A stretch of 52,707 bases of DNA from an uncultured Methylococcaceae bacterium (GCA_903873165.1 CAIQNQ010000255.1:1-52707); one strand, 5' to 3'. Shown: positions 1 to 10,340, counted from the stretch's first letter. Program-made: numbers and translations. Notes: generated by a model from the sequence alone, not told the origin.

Positions 1-1
1 A

Positions 2-82
2 CTGAACTGCAACGCTTTCCATCATCAACTGCTTAACTTACTCGGTGAGCGTTATGTTCTCTTATATGCTAATTCTGAATAG
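2..82 (+). CDS. Possible 3' end of a CDS entering from the left
   Basis: From base 2 one frame is open for 26 codons and stops at TAG 80-82, ending in YVLLYANSE. The integrase start with a good ribosome binding site follows 13 bases later, which is what a tightly spaced upstream gene would look like. The stretch is too short to identify and the product is unknown. If real, it is the last gene before the integrase in the integrated element to the left. It could equally be a chance open frame. Confidence 0.25.
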   Translation: MNCNAFHHQLLNLLGERYVLLYANSE

Positions 83-95
83 CAGGGGGTGCGGA

Positions 96-812
96 ATGTC
101 GGAAGACCTTATGGAGAAGTTTAAATTAGAAAAACTAACAGAGGGTTCAAGCAATAGCACGATTAACCGTTATTTGGGCGTTTTAAATGCGATCCTGAGA
201 AAAGCCAAAAATGAATGGGAATGGATAGAAAACATACCTAAAGTGACCTTACTCGCCGAACAAAGCAGACGATTACGCTGGTTATCACAAGATGAAGCTA
301 AAAGACTACTCAAAGAACTACCCGAACATCTAAACGCAATGGTGCGCTTCTCATTAGCGACAGGGTTACGGGAAGCCAATGTCTGCGGCCTACAATGGTC
401 TCAAGTGGATATACATAGAAAATGCGCGTGGATACACGCGGATCAAGCCAAAGCAGCCAAAGCGATTCCTGTCCCTTTAGGTACTGAAGCTTTAGCGGTT
501 ATTCGTGAACAGATTGGTAAAAATCATAATTACGTTTTCACCTATGAAGGCAAACCGGTTACCCGCGCAAATAATCACGCTTGGAGAAAGGCGTTACTTA
601 GAGCAGACATTCATGGATTCCGCTGGCATGACTTACGTCATACTTGGGCAAGCTGGCATGTACAAAACGGCACACCTTTAAATATACTAAAAGAGCTGGG
701 TGGCTGGGCTGATTTAAAAATGGTGATGCGTTATGCCCATCTATCGAGCGACCATCTAAAAGAATATGCAGATAACACAAATTTGAAAACTATTAGTAGA
801 GTGCTTCCTTAG
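96..812 (+). CDS. Tyrosine-type site-specific integrase, short N-terminus
   Basis: A tyrosine recombinase that would integrate or excise the element lying to the left. The protein starts with only the end of the core-binding domain (around NSTINRYLGVLNAILRKA). A complete catalytic domain follows: first Arg in ATGLREANV, HDLRHTWASW in the middle, a GGW turn, and the nucleophile Tyr in MRYAHL near residue 211. Start ATG 96 is chosen because AGGGGG lies 7 bases upstream; an in-frame GTG at 45 would add 17 residues, and an in-frame TGA at 3-5 blocks further extension. At 238 residues it is about 100 short of usual phage-type integrases, so the arm-binding domain is missing. The gene runs towards the 3' end of tRNA-Thr, the classic arrangement for a tRNA-integrated island. 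Catalytic residues are intact; activity is uncertain because of the short N-terminus. Confidence 0.88.
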   Translation: MSEDLMEKFKLEKLTEGSSNSTINRYLGVLNAILRKAKNEWEWIENIPKVTLLAEQSRRLRWLSQDEAKRLLKELPEHLNAMVRFSLATGLREANVCGLQWSQVDIHRKCAWIHADQAKAAKAIPVPLGTEALAVIREQIGKNHNYVFTYEGKPVTRANNHAWRKALLRADIHGFRWHDLRHTWASWHVQNGTPLNILKELGGWADLKMVMRYAHLSSDHLKEYADNTNLKTISRVLP

Positions 813-905
813 GTAAAAAGCGGAAGTGCTCAGCAATTGCGTGACAAATTTACTACACTGGCAAAATTTACTACAGGAAAAAAGCTCGTAAGCTATTGAT
901 AAATA

Positions 906-981
<76 letters not shown>

Positions 982-995
982 TTAATCTCATAATT

Positions 996-1069
996 TGGAG
1001 CGGGTGATGGGAATCGAACCCACGTGATCAGCTTGGAAGGCTGGAGTTCTACCATTGAACTACACCCGC
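996..1069 (-). tRNA. tRNA-Gly (TCC)
   Basis: Minus-strand cloverleaf with acceptor GCGGGTG/CACCCGC, anticodon loop CTTCCAA, T-arm GGTTCGATTCC and encoded CCA. It is the middle gene of the Tyr-Gly-Thr cluster and is probably processed from one transcript with its neighbours. Confidence 0.97.
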
Positions 1070-1092
1070 AGATAAATTTTACAAGTTTAAGA

Positions 1093-1177
1093 TGGTGGAG
1101 GGGGGAGGATTCGAACCTCCGAAGGCAGAGCCGGCAGATTTACAGTCTGATCCCTTTGGCCGCTCGGGAACCCCTCC
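1093..1177 (-). tRNA. tRNA-Tyr (GTA)
   Basis: Class II tRNA of 85 bases with a long variable arm on the minus strand. Acceptor GGAGGGG/CCCCTCC, anticodon loop CTGTAAA, T-arm GGTTCGAATCC and encoded CCA. First gene of the Tyr-Gly-Thr cluster, which in many gammaproteobacteria precedes tuf. Confidence 0.97.
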
Positions 1178-1188
1178 GATATCGGGTA

Positions 1189-1206
1189 AGCTGATTATTA
1201 TCAGCT
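1189..1206. other. Short inverted repeat upstream of the tRNA cluster
   Basis: AGCTGA-TTATTA-TCAGCT, a 6-bp stem with a 6-base loop between pth and tRNA-Tyr. It lacks a T-run on the minus strand, so it is at best a weak terminator or pause for the pth transcript. Confidence 0.3.
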
Positions 1207-1341
1207 ATTAGTATTACGATGTCAATAGCATATTCAAATTAATTACAATTCAAAAAACACCAAGCGCATTTTAATACTCAAAAACACTGCAATATAGCAT
1301 TAATCACGCAAGCATTTTACATTAAATTCTTATTCTAAACC

Positions 1342-1908
1342 CTAAGAATTTATTTTATTCATCACTAGGGATAAATCACCCGCCATCATCGACGGCATAT
1401 ATCCTAATCCAATATTCAAAGCCTTGGATATTTCAGTAAATTCTGCTTTTGAAGGCGCAGATAATACAAAATCAGCCACAATTTTTCCAATTGCCGGCCG
1501 CCCAATTCCTACTCGAAGCCTATAAAATTCTTTAGAATTCAAATGAAGAATAATATCCCTTAAACCATTATGACCCGCATGCCCTCCGCCTTTCTTAAGC
1601 TTGATTATCCCAGGATTAAAATCAAGCTCGTCATGAACCACGAGTATTTCCTCAGATTCAATTTTATAATACTTAGCAATTTTTGCAACCGACTGTCCAC
1701 TTCTATTCATAAAAGTGGTCGGCTTTAACAACATAACCCTAGTTCCAGCAATTACAACTTCTGAAAATAAACCCTCAAACTTTGACTGCATTGACCAGGT
1801 ATTTGCCGCGTCTCTTATCAATTCATCCAAAAACAAAAACCCGACGTTATGTCGGGTTTTCTCATAATTTTGACCTGGATTTCCTAAGCCAACGATAAGC
1901 TTAATCAT
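1342..1908 (-). CDS. pth: Peptidyl-tRNA hydrolase
   Basis: Recycles tRNAs by cutting the ester bond of peptidyl-tRNAs released from stalled ribosomes; a cytosolic, essential-class enzyme. The protein begins MIKLIVGLGNPG and has the catalytic His in KTRHNVGF, the FMNRSGQSV segment and the HDELDF segment, all diagnostic of the Pth family. At 188 residues it has normal length. ATG 1908 is preferred because MIKLIVGLGNPG is the conserved family N-terminus; the frame extends five codons to a TTG at 1923 that has no better ribosome binding site. It follows rplY closely on the same strand, the common prs-rplY-pth order. Confident call. Confidence 0.97.
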   Translation of the reverse strand: MIKLIVGLGNPGQNYEKTRHNVGFLFLDELIRDAANTWSMQSKFEGLFSEVVIAGTRVMLLKPTTFMNRSGQSVAKIAKYYKIESEEILVVHDELDFNPGIIKLKKGGGHAGHNGLRDIILHLNSKEFYRLRVGIGRPAIGKIVADFVLSAPSKAEFTEISKALNIGLGYMPSMMAGDLSLVMNKINS

Positions 1909-1929
1909 ATCTAGAGAAATCAATACTCA

Positions 1930-2532
1930 TTAATCTGCAGAATTGTCCTTAGTTGCTCTTGAAGCCAATATTGAAACAACTGATAGGTTATGCTCTTCGC
2001 CTTGAGCCAAAGCAACAATTTCAACACCTTGAGGTAAAACTATATCCGATAAGTGTATAGACTCACCCACATCTAATCCGCTTAAATCAACCTCAATAAA
2101 CTCAGGCAAAGCAGAAGGCAAGCAAGAAACTTCAATATCAGTTAATGAGTGAGCGGCTATGCCACCTTTTTTTACACCCACTGACACATGCTCATTAATA
2201 AAATGCAATGGAACATGCACTTTAAGAGCTTCAGCTTGACTTACACGTAAGAAATCTAAATGCAAAATTTGAACTCGGGCAGGATGACGCTGAACACCTT
2301 TAAGAATGGCCTGCTCAGCTTTTCCATCAACAACAACATCTAAAATATGCGAGTAAACTGCTTCATGATCAAGATGCTTGACCACCTCATTATGATTTAA
2401 AACCAACATTTGTGGAGCAGAAGATCCACCATAAATAACCGCAGGTACATTTCCATGACGTCGAGCTCTTCTTGCAACGCTTTTACCTGATTGCTCGCGA
2501 CTTTCAGCAATAAACTCAAATACTTTAGACAT
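1930..2532 (-). CDS. rplY: 50S ribosomal protein L25, long CTC-type
   Basis: Binds 5S rRNA in the large ribosomal subunit. At 200 residues this is the long form: an N-terminal L25 RNA-binding domain (roughly residues 1-95, with the basic RRARRHGNVPAVIYGG segment) followed by a C-terminal beta domain of the TL5/CTC type (from about residue 100, with SLTDIEVSCLP). It sits between prs and pth on the same strand with 21 bases to the preferred pth start, so the genes are probably co-transcribed. No anomalies. Confidence 0.96.
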   Translation of the reverse strand: MSKVFEFIAESREQSGKSVARRARRHGNVPAVIYGGSSAPQMLVLNHNEVVKHLDHEAVYSHILDVVVDGKAEQAILKGVQRHPARVQILHLDFLRVSQAEALKVHVPLHFINEHVSVGVKKGGIAAHSLTDIEVSCLPSALPEFIEVDLSGLDVGESIHLSDIVLPQGVEIVALAQGEEHNLSVVSILASRATKDNSAD

Positions 2533-2608
2533 CTTTCCTCACCATTTTCTGAAGTCCGTGCCCAAGAGCACCAACATTAAATTCTATCAAAAATTTTTTA
2601 TAATAATT

Positions 2609-3562
2609 CTAATCTACGTACAGTGAGCTTACTGACTCACCAACTGAAATACGCCTTATCGTTTCAGCTAACATCTCGGCAACACTCAATTGCCTAATCT
2701 TTCCTAATTCAGACGCTTCCTTACTCAAAGGTATCGTATCTGTAACGACTAACTCATCAAGCTCAGAATTTCTTAAGTTATTCATAGCAGCACCCGATAA
2801 AACAGCATGTGTACAATAAGCCACTACTTTTATCGCTCCGCGCTTTTTCAGTGCTGCCGCTGCATGACATAAGGTACCTGCAGTATCAACCAAATCATCT
2901 ATCATTACGCATGTCCTTCCTTCAACATCACCAATGATATGCATTATTTCTGATACATTTGCTTTAGGTCTGCGCTTATCTATAATAGCCAGATCCGCAT
3001 CATCAAGCCTTTTAGCTAATGCTCTCGCTCTAACTACTCCACCAACATCAGGAGAAACCACTATTAAATCTTTATATTGCTGACGCCAAACATCACCCAA
3101 AAGAATCGGTGATGAATAAACATTATCAACAGGTATATCAAAAAAACCTTGAATCTGATCAGCATGCAAATCAACAGTCAATATTCTATTTGCACCTGAT
3201 TGCTCAATCATTCTTGCTACCAACTTAGCGCTAATTGGCACTCGAGCAGATCGCGATCTTCTATCCTGCCTAGCATACCCATAATAAGGCAATACGGCAG
3301 TTATACGTGAAGCCGATGCCCTCTTAAGCGCATCAGTCATCACCAATAATTCCATCAAATTTTCGTTGGTTGGCGAGCAAGTTGGCTGAATAATAAATAC
3401 GTCTTTACCACGGACGTTCTCCTCAATCTCAACCGCTATCTCTCCATCACTAAACCTACCGACGGTAGCCATGCCAAGCCGCATATTAAGCTTTTTAACA
3501 ATGCCGTCAGACAGAGCGAGATTAGCATTTCCAGAAAACACCATCATAGAGGTGTCATTCAT
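2609..3562 (-). CDS. prs: Ribose-phosphate pyrophosphokinase
   Basis: Makes PRPP from ribose 5-phosphate and ATP for purine, pyrimidine, histidine, tryptophan and NAD synthesis. The protein (317 residues, normal) shows the flexible-loop region [18 protein letters not shown], the catalytic [12 protein letters not shown] segment and the PRPP-binding loop [17 protein letters not shown]. Start ATG gives [15 protein letters not shown]. The gene lies between tRNA-Gln upstream and rplY downstream, all on the minus strand. Confident call. Confidence 0.98.
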   Translation of the reverse strand: MNDTSMMVFSGNANLALSDGIVKKLNMRLGMATVGRFSDGEIAVEIEENVRGKDVFIIQPTCSPTNENLMELLVMTDALKRASASRITAVLPYYGYARQDRRSRSARVPISAKLVARMIEQSGANRILTVDLHADQIQGFFDIPVDNVYSSPILLGDVWRQQYKDLIVVSPDVGGVVRARALAKRLDDADLAIIDKRRPKANVSEIMHIIGDVEGRTCVMIDDLVDTAGTLCHAAAALKKRGAIKVVAYCTHAVLSGAAMNNLRNSELDELVVTDTIPLSKEASELGKIRQLSVAEMLAETIRRISVGESVSSLYVD

Positions 3563-3601
3563 TCAAGCACTCCCATACGAATTTAACATAATGGATATAA
3601 A

Positions 3602-3676
3602 TGGCTGGGTCGCAAGGATTCGAACCTTGGTATGCGGAGATCAAAACCCCGTGCCTTACCGCTTGGCGACGACCCA
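3602..3676 (-). tRNA. tRNA-Gln (TTG)
   Basis: Minus-strand cloverleaf with acceptor TGGGTCG/CGACCCA, anticodon loop TTTTGAT, T-arm GGTTCGAATCC and encoded CCA. It lies five bases after the ispE stop and about 40 bases before prs, so it is probably cut out of the ispE-prs transcript. This placement is common in gammaproteobacteria. Confidence 0.97.
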
Positions 3677-3680
3677 ATAA

Positions 3681-4568
3681 TTATGAAATATAGTTCCAGT
3701 CTTTTAGCTTTGTCACTAAGGGAGATTCATTCAACCCTTTTGCTAAGTACATCTGCCACTTATTATTTTTAAGCGTATCATAAGCAACTTCAGCCAATTC
3801 TTTCGACTCAAATTGTCCAAAAACACAAGCCCCCGTGCCAGTCAATCTTGCCTCAGTAAAATCCGACAAGGCCAGTAACGCTTCTTTAACTTGAGCATAC
3901 TGTTCACTAACAACCTCAACACAATCGTTTTGGTGCTGACCCGCTATAAAGTCGGCTATTTTGATCGATTTACTGTTGCGTGTCAAATTTTTAGCTGAAA
4001 ATATTTCTTTGGTATTAACATGACAGCCTGGTTTAATCACTACACACCACTGCTCAGCAGGGGTGATTTTTTTTAAAACCTCACCAACGCCTTCAGCCCA
4101 GGCAGAATAACCATTAACAAATACAGGCACATCCGCACCTAATGCTAAACCCAACTCCATTAATCTTTCTAGTGGTAAATGTAAATTCCACAACTTATTT
4201 AACACAACTAACGTTGTTGCCGCGTCAGAACTCCCCCCTCCTAAGCCACCGCCCATGGGTAGATTTTTTTCAACTTCTATACAAACCCCAAAAGAGCAAC
4301 CCGTTTCTAATTTTAAACTATTTGCGGCTCTTATCGTTAAATCATCAGCTTCTGGCACGCCTGGCATGATATGTAGCAAACTAACCTTACCATCGTCAAC
4401 TGGATGAAAAGTAATCCAATCGCAAATATCTACAAACTGAAAAACCGTTTGCAACAAGTGATACCCATCACTTCTTCGACCTACAATTCTTAACATTAAA
4501 TTTAATTTAGCTACTGCAGGCCATCTTTCAGACCAAATTGCACTATCACTTTGTTTTTCTATCATCAA
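3681..4568 (-). CDS. ispE: 4-diphosphocytidyl-2-C-methyl-D-erythritol kinase
   Basis: Phosphorylates CDP-methylerythritol with ATP in the non-mevalonate (MEP) isoprenoid pathway. The GHMP-kinase fold is shown by the N-terminal AKLNLMLRIVGRRSDGYH segment, the ATP loop PMGGGLGGGSSDAA around residue 100, and the C-terminal LTGTGACVFG. Length 295 is normal. The 5' end overlaps lolB by 23 bases, indicating translational coupling. A start a codon or two downstream is possible because the frame begins MMIEK. Confident function. Confidence 0.97.
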   Translation of the reverse strand: MMIEKQSDSAIWSERWPAVAKLNLMLRIVGRRSDGYHLLQTVFQFVDICDWITFHPVDDGKVSLLHIMPGVPEADDLTIRAANSLKLETGCSFGVCIEVEKNLPMGGGLGGGSSDAATTLVVLNKLWNLHLPLERLMELGLALGADVPVFVNGYSAWAEGVGEVLKKITPAEQWCVVIKPGCHVNTKEIFSAKNLTRNSKSIKIADFIAGQHQNDCVEVVSEQYAQVKEALLALSDFTEARLTGTGACVFGQFESKELAEVAYDTLKNNKWQMYLAKGLNESPLVTKLKDWNYIS

Positions 4569-5136
4569 AATCCCACTGATCTATAACTAACTTCAACTTT
4601 AATTCCGTATTGGTGACAATTATTTTACGAGATACCTTATAAGTGTTAACCCATTGCATTTGCTCATATTCAACTACCCATTCAGCTTGCTTAAAACCAT
4701 TCATTGTGGATATAAAACTGGCATTAGGTTCTGGCACTCCAACCACCCAGTACCTTAATGAATGTACGGGAACAAACATGCCTATCTGTTGATTAATAAA
4801 TTGCTCAGGATGATCAGAAAATATAATCTTTCCATCACCACGATCTATAAAAACTTGATTATTAAGTAATCGTATAGCCGTAGCACCCTGACCCAAAGGC
4901 CCAGACAATTTAATATTTTCTTCATCACCTGAATGCTTCCAAGCAATATTGGCCTGCCAAGAATCCTTTTTGCTTTTTAAAGCCAATCTGCCAACAAAAT
5001 TCCAAGCATTTAAGCTGTACGCGCCTTCTTTAGCATCTTTTGAATACTGCTCATTTTCTTTAATGGGTTCCGACGAACACGCCCATAACAACACTGACAA
5101 TAAAACAACAACAACCTTTAGGAGATTTATAAACAT
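4546..5136 (-). CDS. lolB: Outer membrane lipoprotein insertion protein LolB
   Basis: LolB accepts lipoproteins from periplasmic LolA and places them in the outer membrane. The product has a hydrophobic N-terminus ending in the lipobox LLWACSS (Cys near residue 20). A LolB-like body follows, including NFVGRLALKSKKDSWQANI and a C-terminal SRKIIVTNTELKLKLVIDQW strand region. Length 196 is typical. It sits between a TPR lipoprotein and ispE; the lolB-ispE-(tRNA-Gln)-prs order is conserved in gammaproteobacteria and supports the call. Confidence 0.93.
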   Translation of the reverse strand: MFINLLKVVVVLLSVLLWACSSEPIKENEQYSKDAKEGAYSLNAWNFVGRLALKSKKDSWQANIAWKHSGDEENIKLSGPLGQGATAIRLLNNQVFIDRGDGKIIFSDHPEQFINQQIGMFVPVHSLRYWVVGVPEPNASFISTMNGFKQAEWVVEYEQMQWVNTYKVSRKIIVTNTELKLKLVIDQWDFDDRKTK

Positions 5137-5139
5137 CTA

Positions 5140-6897
5140 CTAACTTGCGCCCTTGAATAATCTTTTTTGCACAGCCTTAAGATACTCATCCGCAGGACTT
5201 TCACGCAATACTTTATTAAAAAACTTCTCTGCCTCATCTTTCTTTCCAGAAGCCCACAATACTTCAGTAATATGCGCAGCAATTTCAGTCTCTTTTTGTT
5301 TGGCATAAGCTTGCTGCAAATAACTCAATGCACTTTGCATATTACCTAGCTTAAACTGCAACCAGCCATAACTATCTATAATGACTGCCTCATTAGGTGA
5401 TAAATCTAACGCTTTTTTTAGGTAAATTTCTGCATCAGCAACTCTACCTGGCTGATTTAACAAGCTATAACCGATTGCATTGAGTGCTTGAGCATTATTG
5501 GGATCTACTGCCAAAACCTTTTTAAGATCCGCCTCAACCACATCTAACTTATTTAGATGATCTGCAATTAAAGCCCTTGCATACAAAAACTCTTTTTGAT
5601 CTGGATAATCAACCAAAGCCTTAGTTAGTATCTCAAAAGACTTGTCATATTTTTTTTGATGACTATATAACTCCGCTTGAATTAGCATTAAGCGAATTTT
5701 TTGTTTCGGAAATTTTTCCTGCAAATAAATTAGCCTTGAACTTGCTTCATCTATTTGCCCCTCATTTTTTAAAATTGAAATTGCCGAAATGGCAGCATCA
5801 AAAAGAAATGGGCCTTCAGAAACTTTATCGTAGAGAGTAAGAGCCATTTTAATATGACCCTGCTTTTCTTTTATTTTTCCTAAATAAAAATAAGCCTGAT
5901 ACTTCAACTCAGCTTGCTCTTCCAGTTTTTTAAAAATATTCTCCGCATGATCATCCTGATTCAACTGCAAATAAACCAAACCTTCTGCAAACTGACTCTC
6001 AACATCACTGGGATTATTAACAACTATTTTATGGTAAATATCTAACGCTTCTTTGTATTGCTCTGCCTTTACGAGTACTTGCGCCAGCATTTTATTGATT
6101 TTTATATTTTTTGGATACTTTGCGGAGGCTTGAAACAATAACAACCTGGCTTTTTTAAGATCATTAGCAAATATGGCAATCTGTGCTTGAAATATAAGTG
6201 CCTTATCCCATTCTGGCTTAAGGTTTAGGGCTTTGTTTATCTTAAGTTCAGCCATATTATTATCTTTCTGCTGTATTGCTAACAACGATTGCATAAAATA
6301 TATTTCAGCTCGATCTGGATGTTGAAGCAATAGCGCGTCCAGTATCTCTGTAATAGCACTTAATTTATTTTCTTTCTCAAGTACAGTGGTTAATTCAAGC
6401 AGAACACTCTCAAAAGCATCTGGGTCAAAGGCTAACATTGCGTTTAAATGCTCCAAAGCCACCGCCTTATTACCAGACCTTATCGCTAACAATGTGGCAA
6501 TTTTTTGTGCCGTTTGATTCTTAGGGTCTTGCTTCACCCACAAATCTAAAGCTTCATTAGTCTTTACATTATCCTTAACGTACATAGCGATCTGCACAGC
6601 TCTTTCTGCAAACTTAGCATCCTTTGTCTTCCTAGCCGCAATGAGATACCCTTCAAAAGCAATATCATACTGCCCTCTTTGACCAGCAATTTCTGCAGTC
6701 AATAAGGTATAAAGTACCTCAGGCTCGATAGATGTCTTTGGTTCTTTTGGTTCAATTTTTTCTTTGGCTTCAACAGTTTTATTAGCATCAACAGCTTCGC
6801 CCAACGCCTCAGACTTTGAAACAACCTGGCTACAGCCCACTAACAAAACTAAACTAGTGACAGAAAGCAATCTTAAAGTTAACACACGCAATCCCAA
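5140..6897 (-). CDS. TPR-repeat lipoprotein upstream of lolB
   Basis: A 585-residue protein with a hydrophobic N-terminus ending in the lipobox LLVGCSQ, so probably an outer membrane lipoprotein. A charged linker rich in Glu and Lys (about residues 30-60) is followed by tandem tetratricopeptide repeats to the C-terminus, for example around ALNLKPEWDKALIFQAQIAI and NAQALNAIGYSLLNQPGRVADA. TPR arrays are protein-interaction scaffolds; no enzyme motif is present. Only three bases separate it from lolB, so the two are probably one operon. The start is uncertain: the longest frame uses TTG 6897, while GTG 6885 has GGGA six bases upstream and keeps the lipobox. The partner proteins are unknown. Confidence 0.85.
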   Translation of the reverse strand: MGLRVLTLRLLSVTSLVLLVGCSQVVSKSEALGEAVDANKTVEAKEKIEPKEPKTSIEPEVLYTLLTAEIAGQRGQYDIAFEGYLIAARKTKDAKFAERAVQIAMYVKDNVKTNEALDLWVKQDPKNQTAQKIATLLAIRSGNKAVALEHLNAMLAFDPDAFESVLLELTTVLEKENKLSAITEILDALLLQHPDRAEIYFMQSLLAIQQKDNNMAELKINKALNLKPEWDKALIFQAQIAIFANDLKKARLLLFQASAKYPKNIKINKMLAQVLVKAEQYKEALDIYHKIVVNNPSDVESQFAEGLVYLQLNQDDHAENIFKKLEEQAELKYQAYFYLGKIKEKQGHIKMALTLYDKVSEGPFLFDAAISAISILKNEGQIDEASSRLIYLQEKFPKQKIRLMLIQAELYSHQKKYDKSFEILTKALVDYPDQKEFLYARALIADHLNKLDVVEADLKKVLAVDPNNAQALNAIGYSLLNQPGRVADAEIYLKKALDLSPNEAVIIDSYGWLQFKLGNMQSALSYLQQAYAKQKETEIAAHITEVLWASGKKDEAEKFFNKVLRESPADEYLKAVQKRLFKGAS

Positions 6898-7130
6898 TTA
6901 ATTTCACAAAATACATTTAACAATAGATTATCATAAAAAAACATGACAGTTTAGAAGGCTGATTTATAGGTGCTTAAATAATGTTATTATAGTGTTGGTT
7001 CATTTAACAAACGCTGCGGTGTTTTAACCTAAAACATCGCAACACATTCATCTATAAACATTTAAAAACAATATGTTAATAGGTTTACGTCTGTTTGTAC
7101 AACATCATCATTTAAACGCACAGTATTAAT

Positions 7131-8390
7131 ATGACTTTTCTTGCAGTAGGCATCAATTACAATACCGCTCCCGTTTCGATTCGTGAGCGCTTGTCATTTC
7201 CTACTGACATCCTAGCGACATCCTTAAAAGAACTCGTCCGAATAAAAGAAATTAGTGAAGCAGCCATACTTTCAACTTGCAATAGAACAGAGCTTTATTG
7301 CTCATCCAGTCACGATAATCAACAAACCATAATTGACTGGGTTGCTAACACCAAACAAATTAATACTGAAGATTTCGTCCCTTATCTTTATTTTCATACT
7401 GACAAATCAGTTTGCAGACATCTTTTTAGAGTAGCTTGCGGCTTAGACTCAATGGTTTTAGGTGAACCACAAATTCTGGGTCAAATGAAAACCGCTTACC
7501 AAGCCGCTTATGATGCTGGCGCACTTGGCAAAAACCTAGGCACCTTATTTCAACATACCTTTACTGCAGCCAAAAAAGTCCGTACGGACACCGCGATTGG
7601 TTCTAGTCCAGTTTCTGTCGCATTCGCTGCCGTGCAATTAGCTAAACAAATCTTTGATAAGCTCAGTGGTCAAACTGCTTTATTGATTGGAGCCGGTGAA
7701 ACTATTGAACTCACGGCACGCCACCTGTGTCAACAAGGCATTGGACGCATTATTATCGCTAATCGAACTTACGATAAAGCGCACGCTCTCGCTTCACAAT
7801 TTAATGGTTATGCCATTTCATTATCCGAACTCCCTGCACATCTAGCAGAAGCTGATATTGTCATTTCATCAACAGCAAGTCAATTACCCATTCTAGGTAA
7901 AGGTCGTGTAGAAAGCGCCTTAAAAAAACGCAAACATAAACCGATGTTCATGGTCGATTTAGCGGTACCCAGAGATATCGAAGCAGAAGTTGATCAATTA
8001 CGCGATGTGTATTTATATACCGTAGACGATCTGCAAAATACCATAGATCAAAACATGAACTCTCGTCGTCTTGCCGCAGAACAAGCTGAAGAAATTATTG
8101 ATACTCAAGTGGATTATTTTTTAACCTGGTTACGCGCTCAAAATGCCCAATCCACTATACTTGATTACCGTACCCAAGCCGAACAATCCCGAGATGAAGC
8201 ACTGCAAAAAGCCTTAGCACTGTTACAAAATGGCACACCCGCAGAAGTCGTCATCAATAGATTAGCACATAATCTAACCAATAAATTAATACACACACCC
8301 AGCACCCAAATAAGAGCAGCGGCAGAAAATGAACGCCATGATCTCATCAACGCTGCCAGAGAAATTTTTAAATTAACTAAATCTTCATGA
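7131..8390 (+). CDS. hemA: Glutamyl-tRNA reductase
   Basis: First committed enzyme of C5-pathway tetrapyrrole (haem) synthesis, reducing Glu-tRNA with NADPH to glutamate-1-semialdehyde. The N-terminal [19 protein letters not shown] and the catalytic Cys in [10 protein letters not shown] near residue 50 are seen. Also present are the [17 protein letters not shown] segment, an NADPH site around [16 protein letters not shown], and the helical dimerisation tail. Length 419 is normal. It is divergent from the TPR lipoprotein and overlaps prfA by four bases, the conserved hemA-prfA-prmC arrangement. Confidence 0.98.
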   Translation: MTFLAVGINYNTAPVSIRERLSFPTDILATSLKELVRIKEISEAAILSTCNRTELYCSSSHDNQQTIIDWVANTKQINTEDFVPYLYFHTDKSVCRHLFRVACGLDSMVLGEPQILGQMKTAYQAAYDAGALGKNLGTLFQHTFTAAKKVRTDTAIGSSPVSVAFAAVQLAKQIFDKLSGQTALLIGAGETIELTARHLCQQGIGRIIIANRTYDKAHALASQFNGYAISLSELPAHLAEADIVISSTASQLPILGKGRVESALKKRKHKPMFMVDLAVPRDIEAEVDQLRDVYLYTVDDLQNTIDQNMNSRRLAAEQAEEIIDTQVDYFLTWLRAQNAQSTILDYRTQAEQSRDEALQKALALLQNGTPAEVVINRLAHNLTNKLIHTPSTQIRAAAENERHDLINAAREIFKLTKSS

Positions 8391-9472
8391 AACAATCCAT
8401 ACAACTTAAACTCGAAAGCCTCTGTGAACGCTATGATGAAATCGCAGCCCTACTCTCAGAACCTGAAGTACAAAACAACCAGAACAAATTTAGATCATTA
8501 AGTCAAGAATACGCCCAAATAGCACCCTTAGTAGATTGCTATAAACGCTATGAGTTAGCTCAAGAATCGTTAACATCCGCTCAAGAAATGGCTAATGATC
8601 CAGATCCTGAATTAAGAGAAATGGCGAAAGAAGAAGTCAAGGATGCCCAGGAAGTCATCGAATCATTAGACCATGAACTACAAATCTTATTACTCCCTAA
8701 AGATCCTAACGATAATCGCAATATCTTCTTAGAAGTAAGAGCCGGCACCGGCGGTGATGAAGCGGCTATTTTTTCAGGCGACCTGTCACGCATGTATCAA
8801 CGCTATTCTGAAAGAAAAGGTTGGCAGACCGAAATCATCAGTGAAAACCAAGGCGAACATGGTGGCTATAAAGAAGTCATTTTGCGTGTTTCAGGCCGAG
8901 ATGTTTACTCACAGCTAAAATTTGAGTCCGGCACCCATCGGGTGCAACGCGTACCTGAAACTGAATCACAAGGTCGTATTCATACCTCAGCGTGTACTGT
9001 AGCCATCATGCCAGAAGTCGAAGAAGTAGACGCTATCGACATTAACCCAGCCGATCTTAAAGTAGATACTTATCGGGCCTCAGGTGCGGGTGGACAGCAC
9101 ATTAACAAAACAGAATCCGCTATTCGTATTACCCACATTCCTACAGGAGTGGTTGTGGAATGCCAAGATGAACGCTCACAACATAAAAACCGTGCCCGCG
9201 CCATGTCATTATTAGCCTCGCGATTATTATCTGCCGAACAAGAAAAACATCATGCTGAACAATCATCCATTCGTAAACTGCAAGTAGGCAGTGGTGATAG
9301 ATCAGAGCGCATTCGCACCTATAACTTTCCTCAAGGTCGATTAACGGATCACCGTATTAATTTAACACTCTACAAACTAGATGACATTATGCAAGGTGGC
9401 TTAGAACAAGTCATCCAGCCGTTGATTAGTGAACATCAAGCCGAACTACTCACTCAATTAGGCGAAGATTAA
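8387..9472 (+). CDS. prfA: Peptide chain release factor 1
   Basis: Reads UAA and UAG stop codons and triggers hydrolysis of the finished peptide. The GGQ catalytic loop is in [16 protein letters not shown] near residue 230, and the codon-recognition tripeptide is PET in [16 protein letters not shown], the RF1 PxT form rather than the SPF of RF2. Length 361 is normal. The start overlaps the hemA stop (ATGA) and the modifying methylase gene prmC follows five bases later. Confidence 0.98.
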   Translation: MKQSIQLKLESLCERYDEIAALLSEPEVQNNQNKFRSLSQEYAQIAPLVDCYKRYELAQESLTSAQEMANDPDPELREMAKEEVKDAQEVIESLDHELQILLLPKDPNDNRNIFLEVRAGTGGDEAAIFSGDLSRMYQRYSERKGWQTEIISENQGEHGGYKEVILRVSGRDVYSQLKFESGTHRVQRVPETESQGRIHTSACTVAIMPEVEEVDAIDINPADLKVDTYRASGAGGQHINKTESAIRITHIPTGVVVECQDERSQHKNRARAMSLLASRLLSAEQEKHHAEQSSIRKLQVGSGDRSERIRTYNFPQGRLTDHRINLTLYKLDDIMQGGLEQVIQPLISEHQAELLTQLGED

Positions 9473-9477
9473 GCTTA

Positions 9478-10323
9478 ATGTCCAGCATCAATAATCTGCT
9501 CAGTTCAGCGGCAAGGCAACTTGCCACTAACTCAGAGTCAGCTCAATTAGATGCTGAAATATTACTGTGCCTAGCCATTAATAAACCCCGTAGCTTTCTT
9601 AGAGCCTGGCCAGATAACGAACTCACCCTCTCTCAAGAGGGCTTATTTAATCAGTATTTAGATGAACGACTGCTAGGTAAACCTATTGCCTATATTACGG
9701 GTTACAAAGAATTCTGGTCTCGCGATTTTAAAGTGACACCTGAAGTATTAATTCCAAGACCTGATACCGAGTTAATCATTGAGCTGTGTTTAGATTTAAT
9801 ACCCCAAAATGCCAACACAAATATTCTTGATCTCGGCACAGGCTCAGGCATTATAGGGATTACCCTAGCGGCCGAACGACCCAACGCCCAAGTAGTTGCC
9901 AGTGACTTTTCTGCCAGTGCCTTACACATCGCTCAGCTTAATGCCCTAAGTCATCACACAAGCAATATTGCGTTTTATCAAAGTGACTGGCTAACAAATA
10001 TTCCAAATCAGCAATTTGACCTTATTGTGAGCAACCCACCCTATATTGCTAAAGATGATGTACATTTAACTCAAGGTGACTTACGTTTTGAGCCTAGTAG
10101 TGCCTTATCAGCCAATGAAAATGGCCTAAGCGATATAAAAACGATTATAAATCATGCCCGAGATTACTTAGCCCCAAATGGCCATTTACTCATTGAACAT
10201 GGCTACAATCAACAAGAGGCTGTGCAAAGCATTTTTAGAGACTTTAACTATTACAATATTAATACCCACGTCGATCTCTCAGGACAACCTAGAGTTACAT
10301 GTGGACAATGGCAAACAGCTTAA
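9478..10323 (+). CDS. prmC: Release factor glutamine methyltransferase
   Basis: N5-methylates the Gln of the GGQ motif in RF1 and RF2 using S-adenosylmethionine. The SAM-binding motif DLGTGSGIIGITLA and the catalytic VSNPPYIA are both present, together with the N-terminal helical domain with LLGKPIAYITGYKEFWS. Length 281 is usual. It directly follows its substrate gene prfA. Confidence 0.97.
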   Translation: MSSINNLLSSAARQLATNSESAQLDAEILLCLAINKPRSFLRAWPDNELTLSQEGLFNQYLDERLLGKPIAYITGYKEFWSRDFKVTPEVLIPRPDTELIIELCLDLIPQNANTNILDLGTGSGIIGITLAAERPNAQVVASDFSASALHIAQLNALSHHTSNIAFYQSDWLTNIPNQQFDLIVSNPPYIAKDDVHLTQGDLRFEPSSALSANENGLSDIKTIINHARDYLAPNGHLLIEHGYNQQEAVQSIFRDFNYYNINTHVDLSGQPRVTCGQWQTA

Positions 10324-10340
10324 ATATTTAACTCAACATC

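Noticed and set aside
8581-8793. Minus-strand ORFs inside prfA and other housekeeping genes
   Set aside because: Shadows of genuine coding regions with no own start signals or known domains.
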